Of a stretch of 64,000 bases of DNA, positions 7,179 to 17,360 are shown piece by piece; the stretch's first letter is position 1, and every line of letters begins with the position of its first letter. Source of the stretch: Pseudidiomarina salinarum (GTDB taxonomy: Bacteria; Pseudomonadota; Gammaproteobacteria; Enterobacterales; Alteromonadaceae); contig NZ_JPER01000001.1 of the NCBI RefSeq assembly GCF_000753715.1, positions 1,054,001 to 1,118,000 of the forward strand, given 5' to 3'. The position numbers were made by a program, and so were the translations under genes. The notes beneath the pieces are model-generated. The model had not been told where the DNA came from. It was given only the letters and a program-made list of their open reading frames with translations, and did no database searches.

Positions 7179-8067
7179 GGGCCACCATCCTGGCGTGGCG
7201 GTAACGACTCATCACCACGATAAAAATGCCCCCCAGCACCAGCACCGCTGCTAGTGACATCCGCATAGTGATAAGTTCACCGGCAAAAATAACACCTCCC
7301 ACTGCCGCGATAACCGGCACTGACAGCTGACCGACCGCGGCTACGGTCACTGACAAATTACGCAGCGCTATATACCAGAGCGCGTAGCCAATACCGGAGG
7401 TTACTGCACCTGATGCCACCGCCAGCAATAAGCCGGTCTGGGACCAGTACGCGCCATCAAGAGTAACCAATGCCAGTACCAGTACAAAAGGGATAGTCCG
7501 GAAGAAGTTATAAGCGGTATCGTTGATAGCCCCTAGGGAGCCACGCCCTTTGAGTGAATAACATCCCCAGGCGATTCCGGCCAGGGTCATCATCGCCACG
7601 CCGGCGGCTGACTCCGGCACGGTCAACCGCGGCTGAATCAGGTAAACAAATCCGGCAAATGCCAGAATCAGGCCAGCCCACTCCGGGTGCCGAATTTTAT
7701 TGCCGGTAGCCAGACCGGTGAGAATCATCGTCAATTGCACAGCACCAAACAGGATCAGCGCGCCAACGCCGGTATCCAGCGACACATAGGCGTAGGAAAA
7801 TCCTACCGCATAAACAAAAAGCATTGCCGCGCCAGTCCAGCTCCCCGTTTGCCCGCTAATCTGTGGCCGCCGGTTAACAAGAATAATCAGCGCCAGTATG
7901 ATTGCGCCCGACAATAGCCTGATCACCGTGAAACTGGCCGGATCAATGCTATCGTCGGCCAGCGCGAGCCGGCATAACACCGAGTTGCCGGCGAAGGCAA
8001 TCAGCGCAAGGAGCGTAAAGGTACCGGTTGCCAGCGGACCACCGGTAAATTTTGTCAGCATCTTCAT
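7165..8067 (-). CDS. DMT superfamily (EamA) transporter
   Basis: The 300-residue inner-membrane protein has ten predicted helices in two EamA repeats. Typical features include AGNSVLCRLAL in the first helix, SYAYVSLDTGVGALI in helices 3-4 and GYALWYIALRNLSVTVAAVGQLSVPVIAAV in the second repeat (quoted as family-like pattern). Members usually export amino acids or other small metabolites; the substrate cannot be read from sequence. It is cotranscribed with the overlapping LuxR-type gene. No strong Shine-Dalgarno precedes the ATG; Met3 is an alternative start. Confidence 0.85.
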   Translation of the reverse strand: MKMLTKFTGGPLATGTFTLLALIAFAGNSVLCRLALADDSIDPASFTVIRLLSGAIILALIILVNRRPQISGQTGSWTGAAMLFVYAVGFSYAYVSLDTGVGALILFGAVQLTMILTGLATGNKIRHPEWAGLILAFAGFVYLIQPRLTVPESAAGVAMMTLAGIAWGCYSLKGRGSLGAINDTAYNFFRTIPFVLVLALVTLDGAYWSQTGLLLAVASGAVTSGIGYALWYIALRNLSVTVAAVGQLSVPVIAAVGGVIFAGELITMRMSLAAVLVLGGIFIVVMSRYRHARMVAREGS

Positions 8068-8141
8068 GTTGTTAGGTCAATGAACTCTGTCAGGACAATA
8101 AATACCGACAATACGGGTTAACATTTTAAGCTTCAAGCAAT

Positions 8142-8173
8142 AAAAAAGGCCGCTCATCACTGAGCGGCCTTTC
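8142..8173 (-). terminator. Terminator of the suc operon
   Basis: Stem AAAGGCCGCTCA / TGAGCGGCCTTT with a TCAC loop; on minus it is followed by a run of T. It sits 26 bp after the sucD stop and ends the long sdh-suc unit. Confidence 0.85.
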
Positions 8174-8198
8174 AGGGGTCCGATTACCGGCGGTAAAA

Positions 8199-9071
8199 TT
8201 ACCAGCCAGTTTTTTCACGGAGTGCTTTGCCGATATCAGCAAGGCTACGTACAGTTTTCACGCCAGCAGCTTCAAGGGCAGCGAATTTTTCGTCCGCAGT
8301 ACCTTTACCGCCAGAAATAATTGCACCGGCGTGGCCCATGCGCTTACCTGGAGGAGCTGTTACGCCAGCGATGTAAGAAACCACAGGCTTGCTGATGTTT
8401 TCTTTGATGTACTCTGCAGCTTCTTCTTCTGCAGTACCGCCGATTTCACCAATCATCACGATGGCTTCAGTTTCCGGATCTTTTTCGAATAACTTCAGAA
8501 TATCAATGAAGTTTGAGCCCGGAATCGGGTCACCGCCGATACCAACGCAAGTTGACTGGCCAAAGCCTTCGTCAGTGGTTTGCTTGACCGCTTCATAAGT
8601 CAGGGTTCCTGAACGTGAAACAATGCCCACCTTCCCTTTCTTATGGATGTGACCAGGCATGATACCAATCTTGCACTCATCAGGAGTAATCACACCCGGG
8701 CAGTTTGGTCCAATCATGCGTACGCCTTTATGTGTCAGATATTCTTTCACATAGAGCATATCCAGCGTTGGTACGCCTTCAGTGATACAGATAATCAGTT
8801 CGATACCGGCATCCGCCGCTTCGATGATTGAATCTTTACAGAATGGCGCCGGGACGTAGATTACTGATGCTGTCGCACCCGTTTGCTCAACGGCTTCACG
8901 TACGGTATTAAATACCGGTAAACCCAGGTGCTCCTGGCCGCCTTTGCCTGGCGTTACACCGCCAACCATTTGCGTTCCGTAAGCGATAGCTTGCTCAGAG
9001 TGAAAAGTACCCTGACCGCCAGTAAAACCCTGGCAAATAACTTTGGTGTTCTTATCGATCAAGATGCTCAT
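8199..9071 (-). CDS. sucD: Succinyl-CoA synthetase, alpha subunit
   Basis: The 290-residue protein matches SucD end to end: the N-terminal CoA-binding Rossmann domain with [22 protein letters not shown] and GIMPGH, and the phosphohistidine site near [14 protein letters not shown] in the C-terminal domain. With SucC it makes ATP or GTP from succinyl-CoA in the TCA cycle. The start codon overlaps the sucC stop by one base (TAATG), typical of stoichiometric subunit expression. Confidence 0.98.
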   Translation of the reverse strand: MSILIDKNTKVICQGFTGGQGTFHSEQAIAYGTQMVGGVTPGKGGQEHLGLPVFNTVREAVEQTGATASVIYVPAPFCKDSIIEAADAGIELIICITEGVPTLDMLYVKEYLTHKGVRMIGPNCPGVITPDECKIGIMPGHIHKKGKVGIVSRSGTLTYEAVKQTTDEGFGQSTCVGIGGDPIPGSNFIDILKLFEKDPETEAIVMIGEIGGTAEEEAAEYIKENISKPVVSYIAGVTAPPGKRMGHAGAIISGGKGTADEKFAALEAAGVKTVRSLADIGKALREKTGW

Positions 9072-10237
9072 TATTGACCTCCTGCCGCAGCAACCACTTT
9101 ATCAGCCGCATCAGACAAACTCTCAGCTGCGATGATGTTCAGGCCACTCTCTTTTAACTTATCCCGACCTTTTTCTGCGTTGTTCCCTTCAAGGCGCACA
9201 ACAACGGGTACTTTAACGCCAACTTCTTCGATCGCGCCGATAATACCCTCTGCGATCATATCGCAACGAACGATACCGCCGAAGATGTTAACCAGAACCG
9301 CTTTCACAGCGTTGTCAGAAAGAATGATTTTGAATGCTTCAGATACGCGCTCTTTGGTCGCGCCGCCGCCAACATCCAGGAAGTTCGCCGGCTCGCCGCC
9401 AGACAGCTTCACGATGTCCATAGTACCCATTGCCAGGCCAGCACCGTTAACCATACAACCGATGTTGCCATCAAGGGCTACATAGTTCAGTTCCCACTTG
9501 GCGGCACGGGCTTCACGCTCATCATCCTGTGACGGATCATGCATTTCTTTGATTTTCGGCTGACGGTACAAAGCGTTGCCGTCGATGTTGATTTTGCCGT
9601 CTAAGCAATGCAGGTTGCCCTGTTCAGTGATAACCAGAGGATTGATTTCCAGCAGTGCGAAATCATACTGTTCAAACATTTTAGCCAGACCCATGAAGAT
9701 CTTGGTAAATTGCTTGACCTGATCCTGGTTCAGACCCAGTTTAAAACCAAGTTCACGACCCTGGTATGGCTGTGCGCCAACAGTCGGGTCAATAATGGCT
9801 TTAAGAATCTTCTCAGGGGTTTCTTCAGCAACCTTCTCAATTTCAACGCCGCCTTCAGTAGACGCCATGAACACAATCTTACGTGTCGCACGGTCAACTA
9901 CCGCGCCCAGATACAGTTCTTGGTCGATATCAGTCAGGCTTTCTACCAGGATTTTAGCAACTGGCTGGCCGTTTTCGTCAGTTTGATAAGTGACCAGGTT
10001 TTTGCCGATCCAGTTATTAGCGAATTCACGTACTTCGTCGAGGCTGGATACCAGTTTTACGCCGCCCGCTTTACCGCGGCCGCCAGCGTGAACCTGAGTT
10101 TTAACTACCCAGCGGTCACCGCCAATTTTCTTGGCCGCTTCTACCGCTTCGTCAGCAGTGTCTACTGCGTAACCTTCAGATACTGGCAAACCAAACTCTC
10201 TGAATAGTTGTTTGGCTTGATACTCATGCAAGTTCAT
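9071..10237 (-). CDS. sucC: Succinyl-CoA synthetase, beta subunit
   Basis: The 388-residue SucC has the N-terminal [19 protein letters not shown], an ATP-grasp domain ([18 protein letters not shown]), [10 protein letters not shown] and the C-terminal ligase domain with [16 protein letters not shown]. It binds nucleotide and forms the alpha2beta2 or alpha-beta enzyme with SucD. It lies 59 bp after sucB, with a GC-rich hairpin in the gap. Confidence 0.98.
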   Translation of the reverse strand: MNLHEYQAKQLFREFGLPVSEGYAVDTADEAVEAAKKIGGDRWVVKTQVHAGGRGKAGGVKLVSSLDEVREFANNWIGKNLVTYQTDENGQPVAKILVESLTDIDQELYLGAVVDRATRKIVFMASTEGGVEIEKVAEETPEKILKAIIDPTVGAQPYQGRELGFKLGLNQDQVKQFTKIFMGLAKMFEQYDFALLEINPLVITEQGNLHCLDGKINIDGNALYRQPKIKEMHDPSQDDEREARAAKWELNYVALDGNIGCMVNGAGLAMGTMDIVKLSGGEPANFLDVGGGATKERVSEAFKIILSDNAVKAVLVNIFGGIVRCDMIAEGIIGAIEEVGVKVPVVVRLEGNNAEKGRDKLKESGLNIIAAESLSDAADKVVAAAGGQ

Positions 10238-10266
10238 GATGTTTTTCCAATTCGTTTGAACATTTA

Positions 10267-10287
10267 AAGCAGCCCTGCGGGCTGCTT
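10267..10287 (-). other. Intercistronic hairpin between sucB and sucC
   Basis: Perfect stem AAGCAGCCC / GGGCTGCTT with a 3-nt loop TGC. On minus it is followed by only three T, so it is a weak terminator at best; it may stabilise or process the sucAB message. Confidence 0.6.
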
Positions 10288-10296
10288 ACCCAAGAG

Positions 10297-11946
10297 TTAA
10301 ATATCCAGCAACATACGCTGCGGATCTTCTAACAATTCTTTGATGGCTACTAAGAAGCCAACCGACTCTTTACCGTCAACGATCCGGTGATCATATGACA
10401 ATGCCAGGTACATCATCGGCAGGATTTCCACCTTACCGTCAACCGCCATAGGCCTATCCTGAATCTTGTGCATACCCAGGATTGCGCTTTGTGGTGGGTT
10501 GAGAATTGGTGTCGACAGCAACGAGCCAAATACTCCGCCATTGGTAATGGTGAAGTTGCCGCCTTGCATGTCATCCATGGTCAGCTTGCCATCCCGTCCT
10601 TTCTCAGCCAATTCTCTGATGTTCTTCTCGACATCAGCCATGCTCATCTTATCGGTGTCACGTAATACCGGGGTTACCAGACCACGTGGCGTTGATACCG
10701 CAATGCTGATGTCAAAATAGTTGTGATAAACGATGTCATCGCCGTCCAGTGAAGCATTCACTTCAGGGAACCGCTTGAGCGCTTCAGTCACCGCTTTAAC
10801 ATAGAAACACATGAAACCTAAACGGGTATCATGGCGCTCTTCAAATTCTTTCTTGTACTTCGAGCGCAGGTCCATGATCGGCTTCATATTGACTTCGTTA
10901 AACGTCGTCAGCATGGCAGTTGCGTTTTTCGCTTCCAGCAGACGCTTCGCGATAGTTTTACGCAGACGCGTCATCGGTACCCGTTTCTGGTCACGGTCGC
11001 CTGAAGTTGTTGTGGTTGCTATTTTACCAGCGTCTTTCTTATCGCTGTCTTTTTTGCTTGATTGCTCTTTCACGTGTTTCTCGACGTCTTCTTTAGTGAC
11101 GCGGCCACCTTTGCCGGTGCCTTTTACATCACTGACACTCAGGTTATGCTCAGACAGCAGGCGACGAACCGCCGGGCCAGCAACTTCTTTATCGCTGGCG
11201 TCCGATTCATCTGACTCTTTGTCTTTGCTCTCAGATTTGTCTTCTGACTTGTCTTCTGACTTATCTTCTTCGCCGTTACCGCTATCGCCGGTTTCGACAA
11301 TGCCAATCACATCTTCAGCGCCAACCGTGTCGCCTTCATCATGCTTGATTTCAGCCAGTACGCCATCGGCCGGTGCCACCACTTCAAGCACAACCTTGTC
11401 GGTTTCGATATCAACCAGATTTTGGTCGCGGGTTACTTTATCGCCAGCTTTAACGTGCCAGGTGGCAATAGTTGCGTCCGATACAGACTCAGGCAGAGTC
11501 GGCACTTTCACTTCGAGTTTTTCGCCGCCGGATGACTTCTTATCCGCGGTTTTTTTCTCTTTTTTATCTTTTTTCTCGTCGCCGTTATCGCTGTCTTTGT
11601 CTTCTTTCTCTTCTTTGTCTTCTTTGTCTTCTTTGTCTTCTTTCTCTTTATCGTCTTTCTTCTCTTTCTTATCAGACGAATCCGAGTCATCACCAGAAGA
11701 ATCACCATTGCCTTTCTTCATCTTTCCGATGACTTCTTCAGCATTTACCGTAGTGCCTTCGTCAGCAATGATTTCATCAATCACGCCATCTTCAGGAGCG
11801 ACAACCTCCAACACCACCTTATCGGTCTCAATATCGACCAGGTTCTGATCGCGTGAAACTTTATCACCGGGCTTTACATGCCAGGTCGCTACTGTTGCAT
11901 CTGCAACAGATTCAGGGAGTTGAGGAACTTTAATCTCTATAGCCAT
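10297..11946 (-). CDS. sucB: 2-oxoglutarate dehydrogenase E2, dihydrolipoyl succinyltransferase with two lipoyl domains
   Basis: This 549-residue E2 is longer than the usual ~400. Two lipoyl domains are present (about residues 1-78 and 143-217), each with the ETDKVVLEV lipoylation loop; the modified lysines should be K43 and K184. The linkers (about 80-142 and 220-255) are built of Lys, Glu, Asp and Ser rather than the usual Ala/Pro. Then come the E1/E3-binding domain ([23 protein letters not shown]) and the catalytic domain with DHRIVDG near the C-terminus. The open frame begins at a GTG (11958), but AGGTGA eight bases before ATG 11946 gives MAIEIKVP, the family start. It lies 12 bp after sucA. 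Identity as the succinyl rather than acetyl transferase rests on linkage to sucA. Confidence 0.96.
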   Translation of the reverse strand: MAIEIKVPQLPESVADATVATWHVKPGDKVSRDQNLVDIETDKVVLEVVAPEDGVIDEIIADEGTTVNAEEVIGKMKKGNGDSSGDDSDSSDKKEKKDDKEKEDKEDKEDKEEKEDKDSDNGDEKKDKKEKKTADKKSSGGEKLEVKVPTLPESVSDATIATWHVKAGDKVTRDQNLVDIETDKVVLEVVAPADGVLAEIKHDEGDTVGAEDVIGIVETGDSGNGEEDKSEDKSEDKSESKDKESDESDASDKEVAGPAVRRLLSEHNLSVSDVKGTGKGGRVTKEDVEKHVKEQSSKKDSDKKDAGKIATTTTSGDRDQKRVPMTRLRKTIAKRLLEAKNATAMLTTFNEVNMKPIMDLRSKYKKEFEERHDTRLGFMCFYVKAVTEALKRFPEVNASLDGDDIVYHNYFDISIAVSTPRGLVTPVLRDTDKMSMADVEKNIRELAEKGRDGKLTMDDMQGGNFTITNGGVFGSLLSTPILNPPQSAILGMHKIQDRPMAVDGKVEILPMMYLALSYDHRIVDGKESVGFLVAIKELLEDPQRMLLDI

Positions 11947-11958
11947 GGTCAATATCAC

Positions 11959-14763
11959 CTATTTAATGGTTAGTGCGTCATCGACTAATCGTTGCTGCTG
12001 TTTATTATGCTCAGACAAATAACCGACTGCAGGGGCGGCTGACGCCTCACGGCCTGCATAAGTCAGATCTGCGCCTTTCGGAATGGCACCGCGGAAATGA
12101 TGCTGGCTGCTATACCACGCGCCTTGGTTCTGCGGCTCTTCCTGACACCAGACAAAATCCTTAACATGCTGATAATCTTTCAAAATGTCAGCAACTTCTT
12201 CAGCGGGGAACGGGTAAAGCTGTTCAATCCGCACAATAGCGACGTCATCCTGTTCACGCTTGCGGCGTTCCTGCAGCAGGTCATAGAAAACTTTTCCTGA
12301 GCAGAATACCACGCGCTTCACTTTTTTCGGCTTCAATGAATCAATTTCGCCAATCGCGTTCTGGAATACACCAGTGGTCAGCTCATCCAGATCCGATACC
12401 GCGAGCTGATGACGCAGCAGTGATTTTGGCGTCATCACAATCAACGGCCGACGCACCGGACGCAACTGCTGACGGCGGATCATATGAAATACCTGCGCCG
12501 GAGTGCTTGGCACACACACCGACCAGTTATGGTCAGCGGACAATTGCAGGAAGCGCTCAAGCCGGGCAGAACTATGCTCAGGCCCCTGGCCTTCATAACC
12601 ATGCGGCAGCAATAACGTCAGGCCACACAAACGGCCCCACTTCTGCTCACCGGAACTCAGGAACTGGTCAATCACCACCTGCGCGCCGTTCACGAAGTCA
12701 CCAAACTGCGCTTCCCACATGACCATCGCTTTGGGCTCTGCCGTGGCGTAACCGTATTCGAATGCAACCACCGCAGCTTCTGACAATACTGAGTCATAAA
12801 TTTCAATCTGTCCCTGCTCCGGACGGATATTGTTCAGCGGCATATAGGTCGAACCGTCGTCCTGATTATGCAGCACGGCGTGGCGGTGGAAGAAGGTGCC
12901 GCGGCCACTGTCCTGTCCGGTCAGACGAATATGATAGCCCTGATCAACCAAGCTGGCGTACGCCAGGGTTTCAGCGAAACCCCAGTCAGCCAGTTTTTCA
13001 CCGCGCGCCATTTTCATGCGCTCGTCATACACTTTCTGGACCCGTGAATGCAGCGGCACACTGTCCGGCACCGAGCTCATCGCTTCGCCCAGTTCTTTCA
13101 GCTTGTCCTTGCTAATCTTGGCGTCGTAATCGACATCCCATTCGTTGCCGATATAGGGCGACCAGTCTACCGAGTGCGCTTCCATTTCACGGAATTCAGG
13201 TAATACAATCTCGCCTTTATCCAGCTGATCACGGTAATCGCTGATGAGATCTTCAGCATAATCATCTTCAATCACACCAGCTTTCTTCAGGCGCTGCGCA
13301 TAGAGTTCTCGCGCAACCGGATGTTGGCGGATTTTTGAATACATCAGTGGCTGGGTTGCGCTCGGCTCGTCGGCCTCGTTATGACCATGACGGCGATAAC
13401 ACACGAGGTCGATCATGACATCGCGCTTAAAAGTATTGCGATAATCCAACGCCAGTTCACAAATAAAGAGAACCGCTTCAGGATCGTCCGCATTGACGTG
13501 GAATATTGGCGCCTGCACCATCTTAGCGATATCGGTACAATATTGCGTTGAACGCGCGTCTTCGCGCTTCGAGGTGGTAAAACCAACCTGGTTATTGATC
13601 ACAATACGAATCGAACCACCCACCTGATAGGCGCGGGTTTTCGACATATTAAAGGTTTCCTGCACGATACCCTGGCCAGCAATAGCAGCATCACCATGAA
13701 TGGTAACAGGCAGTACTTTAGAGCCGTCTTTATCGTCCAGACGATCCATCCGCGCGCGCACCGAGCCCATGACGACCGGGTTAACGATTTCCAGGTGCGA
13801 TGGATTAAAGGCCAGCGCCAGATGCACATTACCGCCTGGTGTAGCGAAATCAGATGAAAAGCCCATATGGTATTTCACATCGCCGGAGCCTTTACTGGCG
13901 CCGTGCTTACCGGCAAACTCATCAAACAGTTCCTGGGGCTTTTTACCCAGCACGTTGACCAGCACGTTTAAGCGGCCGCGGTGGGCCATACCGATAACAA
14001 CTTCTTTGCCGCCCTGCTCACCAGCGCGACTAATCAGATGCTTCAGCATAGGAACCAGGCTGTCACCGCCTTCCAGCGAAAAGCGTTTCGCGCCCGGGAA
14101 TTTCGAGCCAAGATACTTTTCCAGGCCATCAGCCGCTGTCAGTTCACGCAGAACCTTGCGCTGCTGTTCCGCTTTAAAGGTTGGGGTGCCGCGAACGCCT
14201 TCCAGGCGCTGCTGAATCCAGCGTTTCTCTTTGGTCGAGACAATATGCATGTACTCAGCACCGATCGAATCACAATAGATACGATCGAGAACCTCGCGGA
14301 TTTCACCCAGTTTCATGGTTTCGCGGCCTACTGCCAGCGAACCCACATTGAATTCGGTATCAAAATCATCTTTCGAGAGATCGTGGTGCGCAAGCGACAG
14401 ATCAGGAACTTCCGGCTGGCGCCAGAGATTCAGCGGATCAAGATTAGCGTGCTGGTGTCCGCGGAAGCGATACGCGTTAATCAGTTGCAGTACTTTGACC
14501 TGTTTAAAATCCGGTCCGCTTACAGTACTACCAGCCTGTTTCAGCTTATTTCGGGCTGCTTCGCGAAACTCATCGCGGATAAGGCTGTGCTTGATATCGC
14601 GATTGGAATCATCGCGCGGAAGTTGATCGAAAAACTCTCGCCACTCATCACTGACGGATGTTGGATCGTCGAGGTATAGCTCAAAGAGCTCCTCGATATA
14701 AGCCATATTACCACCGGCAAGGTGGGAGGATTCTAGCCAGGCTTGCATTACGCCATCTTGCAT
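11959..14763 (-). CDS. sucA: 2-oxoglutarate dehydrogenase E1
   Basis: The 934-residue thiamine diphosphate enzyme decarboxylates 2-oxoglutarate and passes the succinyl group to E2. The start MQDGVMQAWLESSHLAGGN matches the E. coli N-terminus in register. Visible features are FRGHQHANLDPL, GMAHRGRLNVL, the ThDP region IHGDAAIAGQG and HGHNEADEPSATQPLMY, and the C-terminal EEPQNQGAW. AAGGAACAG precedes the ATG. It is separated from sdhB by a hairpin terminator and a possible own promoter. Confidence 0.98.
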   Translation of the reverse strand: MQDGVMQAWLESSHLAGGNMAYIEELFELYLDDPTSVSDEWREFFDQLPRDDSNRDIKHSLIRDEFREAARNKLKQAGSTVSGPDFKQVKVLQLINAYRFRGHQHANLDPLNLWRQPEVPDLSLAHHDLSKDDFDTEFNVGSLAVGRETMKLGEIREVLDRIYCDSIGAEYMHIVSTKEKRWIQQRLEGVRGTPTFKAEQQRKVLRELTAADGLEKYLGSKFPGAKRFSLEGGDSLVPMLKHLISRAGEQGGKEVVIGMAHRGRLNVLVNVLGKKPQELFDEFAGKHGASKGSGDVKYHMGFSSDFATPGGNVHLALAFNPSHLEIVNPVVMGSVRARMDRLDDKDGSKVLPVTIHGDAAIAGQGIVQETFNMSKTRAYQVGGSIRIVINNQVGFTTSKREDARSTQYCTDIAKMVQAPIFHVNADDPEAVLFICELALDYRNTFKRDVMIDLVCYRRHGHNEADEPSATQPLMYSKIRQHPVARELYAQRLKKAGVIEDDYAEDLISDYRDQLDKGEIVLPEFREMEAHSVDWSPYIGNEWDVDYDAKISKDKLKELGEAMSSVPDSVPLHSRVQKVYDERMKMARGEKLADWGFAETLAYASLVDQGYHIRLTGQDSGRGTFFHRHAVLHNQDDGSTYMPLNNIRPEQGQIEIYDSVLSEAAVVAFEYGYATAEPKAMVMWEAQFGDFVNGAQVVIDQFLSSGEQKWGRLCGLTLLLPHGYEGQGPEHSSARLERFLQLSADHNWSVCVPSTPAQVFHMIRRQQLRPVRRPLIVMTPKSLLRHQLAVSDLDELTTGVFQNAIGEIDSLKPKKVKRVVFCSGKVFYDLLQERRKREQDDVAIVRIEQLYPFPAEEVADILKDYQHVKDFVWCQEEPQNQGAWYSSQHHFRGAIPKGADLTYAGREASAAPAVGYLSEHNKQQQRLVDDALTIK

Positions 14764-14787
14764 CGCTGTTCCTTCACACTTGTTTAT

Positions 14788-14820
14788 AAAAAAATAGCCA
14801 TCCGAGCTGGATGGCTATTT
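14788..14820 (-). terminator. Hairpin terminator/attenuator between sdhB and sucA
   Basis: Twelve-bp stem AAATAGCCATCC / GGATGGCTATTT, 5-nt loop, then seven T on minus: a strong intrinsic terminator placed upstream of sucA, not at the end of the operon. The upstream leader contains CCGAGCTG (14833-14826), exactly complementary to CAGCTCGG (14809-14802) across the loop, so an alternative pairing is possible. Confidence 0.8.
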
Positions 14821-14838
14821 CGATACAGCTCGGCCACA

Positions 14839-14847
14839 ACTATAGCA
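14839..14847 (-). promoter_or_regulatory. Possible extended -10 promoter for sucABCD
   Basis: On minus, TGCTATAGT forms an extended -10 (TGnTATAGT). No good -35 is visible. It would start transcription at about 14832, just before the hairpin. Weak evidence. Confidence 0.3.
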
Positions 14848-14863
14848 AATCAGAGCGATTTTA

Positions 14864-15577
14864 TTAAATCGCCCGACTCAATAGCATGGATTTGATCTGT
14901 CCAATAGCCTTGGTTGGGTTCAACCCTTTCGGGCAAACGTCGACACAGTTCATGATACCTTTGCAACGAAACACGCTGAATGCATCATCAAGATCGTCTA
15001 ATCGTTGCTCAGTTGCCGTATCGCGACTATCGATCAGAAAACGGTAAGCCTGCAGCAAGCCAGCCGGACCAATAAACTTGTCCGGGTTCCACCAGAACGA
15101 TGGACATGAAGTTGAGCAGCATGCGCACAAGATACATTCGTACAGACCATCAAGCTTAGCCCGCTCTTCCGGTGACTGCAGACGCTCGCGTGCTGGCGGC
15201 GTTTTGTCATCGTTAATCAGATACGGCTTGATCTTCTCGTACTGAGTATAGAACTGGCTCATATCAACGATCAGGTCCCGGATAACCGGCAAACCGGGCA
15301 GTGGCCGGATCACGATTTTGTTGCCTTTGAGGGCTGATAACGGCGTAATACATGCCAGGCCATTTTTGCCGTTCATGTTCAGACCATCAGAACCACACAC
15401 GCCTTCACGGCATGAACGGCGGTACGCCAATGTCGGATCCTGCTCTTTCAGTTTCTGCAGGACATCCAGCACCATCATGTCACGCCCTTCATCAACTTCC
15501 AGGGTGTAATCTTTCATGTGAGGCGCATTATCAACGTCCGGATTATAACGATAAACTGATATGCTCAATTTCTTCAT
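14864..15577 (-). CDS. sdhB: Succinate dehydrogenase iron-sulfur subunit
   Basis: The 237-residue subunit carries the three Fe-S clusters between the flavoprotein and the quinone site. The 2Fe-2S ligands lie in SCREGVCGSDGLNMNGKNG with the following LAC; as in E. coli an Asp replaces one Cys. The C-terminal clusters use CILCACCSTSCPSFWW and CKGIMNCVDVCPKGLNP. The open frame starts at GTG 15586, but AGGTGA five bases before ATG 15577 gives MKKLSISVYRYNPDVD, matching family length. It lies 15 bp after sdhA. Confidence 0.98.
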   Translation of the reverse strand: MKKLSISVYRYNPDVDNAPHMKDYTLEVDEGRDMMVLDVLQKLKEQDPTLAYRRSCREGVCGSDGLNMNGKNGLACITPLSALKGNKIVIRPLPGLPVIRDLIVDMSQFYTQYEKIKPYLINDDKTPPARERLQSPEERAKLDGLYECILCACCSTSCPSFWWNPDKFIGPAGLLQAYRFLIDSRDTATEQRLDDLDDAFSVFRCKGIMNCVDVCPKGLNPTKAIGQIKSMLLSRAI

Positions 15578-15592
15578 CGTTTTCACCTAACC

Positions 15593-17359
15593 TTAGTAAG
15601 TCCGCGCTTTCGGCGGGAATGCTTCGCGCAGCTTCGGCTGCATATTTACTTCACGTTTGACCATAGATTCATCGCCCGGACGGTAAACGCTGTGTACCAG
15701 CCAGTTGTCATCATCACGATCAGGGAAGTCAGCCCGGCTATGCGCGCCGCGACTTTCAGTACGGAAGTTCGCCGCTACCGCGGTGGAATAGGCGGTTTCC
15801 ATTAAGTTATCAAGTTCCAGACACTCGATGCGCTGGGTATTGAATTCTTTACTGGTGTCATCCAGGCGCGCGTTTTTCAGACGCTCGCGAATCTTTTTCA
15901 GCTCTTCCAGACCTTCCTTCATTGCGTCGCCTTCACGGAATACCGAGAAGTTCATCTGCATGCAGTTTTGCAGGTCTTTACGAATTTGCACCGGATCTTC
16001 ACCGTCCCGGTTATTTTCCCAGCGGTTAATACGCTCCAATGCAGCGTCTATATCATCCTGAGTGGCATCAAGAACATCGTTATTTGCCGCCAGAACTTCA
16101 CCGAGGTGCAGGCCGGTGGCACGGCCAAATACCACCAGGTCTAGCAGCGAGTTACCGCCCAGGCGGTTGGCACCGTGTACTGATACGCAGGCAATTTCGC
16201 CACAGGCAAACAAGCCAGGCACAGCAGTCGCCTGACCGTTGTCATCAATGTACAGCGCCTGACCGTCAACGTTAGTCGGAATACCGCCCATCATATAGTG
16301 ACAGGTTGGTACAACCGGGATGGGCTCTTCAGCCGGGTCAACATGACCAAAGGTTTTCGCCAGGTCACAAACGCCAGGCAGACGGCTTTCCAGCACGTCA
16401 CGGCCGAGGTGATCCAGCTTCAGCTTCAGATAAGGACCTGAATCGCCTTTGAAAGCACGGCCTTCACGAATTTCAGTCATCATAGAACGGGCCACGACAT
16501 CGCGTGAGGCCAGATCTTTGGCATTCGGAGCGTAGCGCTCCATAAAGCGCTCGCCATCTTTATTCAGCAGGTAGCCACCTTCACCACGGCAACCCTCGGT
16601 TACCAGTGTGCCAGCGCCGGCAATACCTGTTGGGTGGAACTGCCACATTTCCATATCCTGCACCGGCACGCCAGCACGCAGGGCCATACCAACGCCGTCG
16701 CCGGTGTTGATGTGGGCGTTCGTGGTAGACGAATAAATCCGGCCGGCACCACCTGTAGCTAATACAACCGCCTTGGCTTTGATGTAGAAGATTTCACCGG
16801 TTTCAATGTTTAACGCGGTGGTTCCGACTACCGCGCCATCCTGGTTCTTCACCAGATCCAGCGCATACCACTCAGAGAAAATGGTGGTATTGTTTTTAAT
16901 GTTCTGTTGATACAGCAGGTGCAACAGCGCATGACCAGTACGGTCGGCAGCAGCAGCAGTACGGGCAGCCTGCTCGCCACCGAAGGCTTTAGACTGACCA
17001 CCAAACGGCCGCTGATAAACTTTACCGTTCTCAAAGCGCGAGAATGGCAGACCCATATTTTCCATTTCAAGAATGGCTTCCGGGCCGGCCTTACACATAT
17101 ATTCGATGGCATCCTGATCGCCGATATAATCCGAACCTTTGACGGTATCGAACATGTGCCATTCCCAATTATCTTCATGGGCATTACCCAGGGCTACGGT
17201 GATACCGCCCTGCGCTGACACAGTATGGGAACGGGTTGGGAAAACTTTGGACATCAGTGCACAAGTCAGCCCTGATTCAGTAATTTGCAGTGCGGCACGC
17301 ATGCCTGCACCACCAGCGCCGATTACAACGGCATCAAATTCGAGAGTTTGTACGCTCAC
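15593..17359 (-). CDS. sdhA: Succinate dehydrogenase flavoprotein subunit
   Basis: The 588-residue flavoprotein oxidises succinate to fumarate. Visible are the dinucleotide fold [14 protein letters not shown], the FAD-attachment stretch [11 protein letters not shown] (covalent His), HPTG in WQFHPTGI, and the active-site region TEGCRGEGG with RDVVARSM. The longest frame starts at GTG 17368 with no room for a Shine-Dalgarno; the GTG at 17359 has GGAGG nine bases upstream and gives exactly the E. coli length. It begins one base after the sdhD stop. Confidence 0.98.
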   Translation of the reverse strand: MSVQTLEFDAVVIGAGGAGMRAALQITESGLTCALMSKVFPTRSHTVSAQGGITVALGNAHEDNWEWHMFDTVKGSDYIGDQDAIEYMCKAGPEAILEMENMGLPFSRFENGKVYQRPFGGQSKAFGGEQAARTAAAADRTGHALLHLLYQQNIKNNTTIFSEWYALDLVKNQDGAVVGTTALNIETGEIFYIKAKAVVLATGGAGRIYSSTTNAHINTGDGVGMALRAGVPVQDMEMWQFHPTGIAGAGTLVTEGCRGEGGYLLNKDGERFMERYAPNAKDLASRDVVARSMMTEIREGRAFKGDSGPYLKLKLDHLGRDVLESRLPGVCDLAKTFGHVDPAEEPIPVVPTCHYMMGGIPTNVDGQALYIDDNGQATAVPGLFACGEIACVSVHGANRLGGNSLLDLVVFGRATGLHLGEVLAANNDVLDATQDDIDAALERINRWENNRDGEDPVQIRKDLQNCMQMNFSVFREGDAMKEGLEELKKIRERLKNARLDDTSKEFNTQRIECLELDNLMETAYSTAVAANFRTESRGAHSRADFPDRDDDNWLVHSVYRPGDESMVKREVNMQPKLREAFPPKARTY

Positions 17360-17360
17360 T

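Noticed and set aside
9608-10207. 199-codon plus-strand frame opposite sucC
   Set aside because: Shadow of a conserved gene; no start signal or recognisable domain.
11590-11650. Short tandem CTTCTTTGT repeats resembling a microsatellite
   Set aside because: It lies inside sucB and encodes the EDK-rich linker; treated as coding repeat, not as a separate element.
10811-11848. Long plus-strand open frame (345 codons) opposite sucB, very rich in Ser, Leu and Phe
   Set aside because: It is the antisense reading of the Lys/Glu/Asp-rich linkers of sucB; no homology-like motif or ribosome-binding site.
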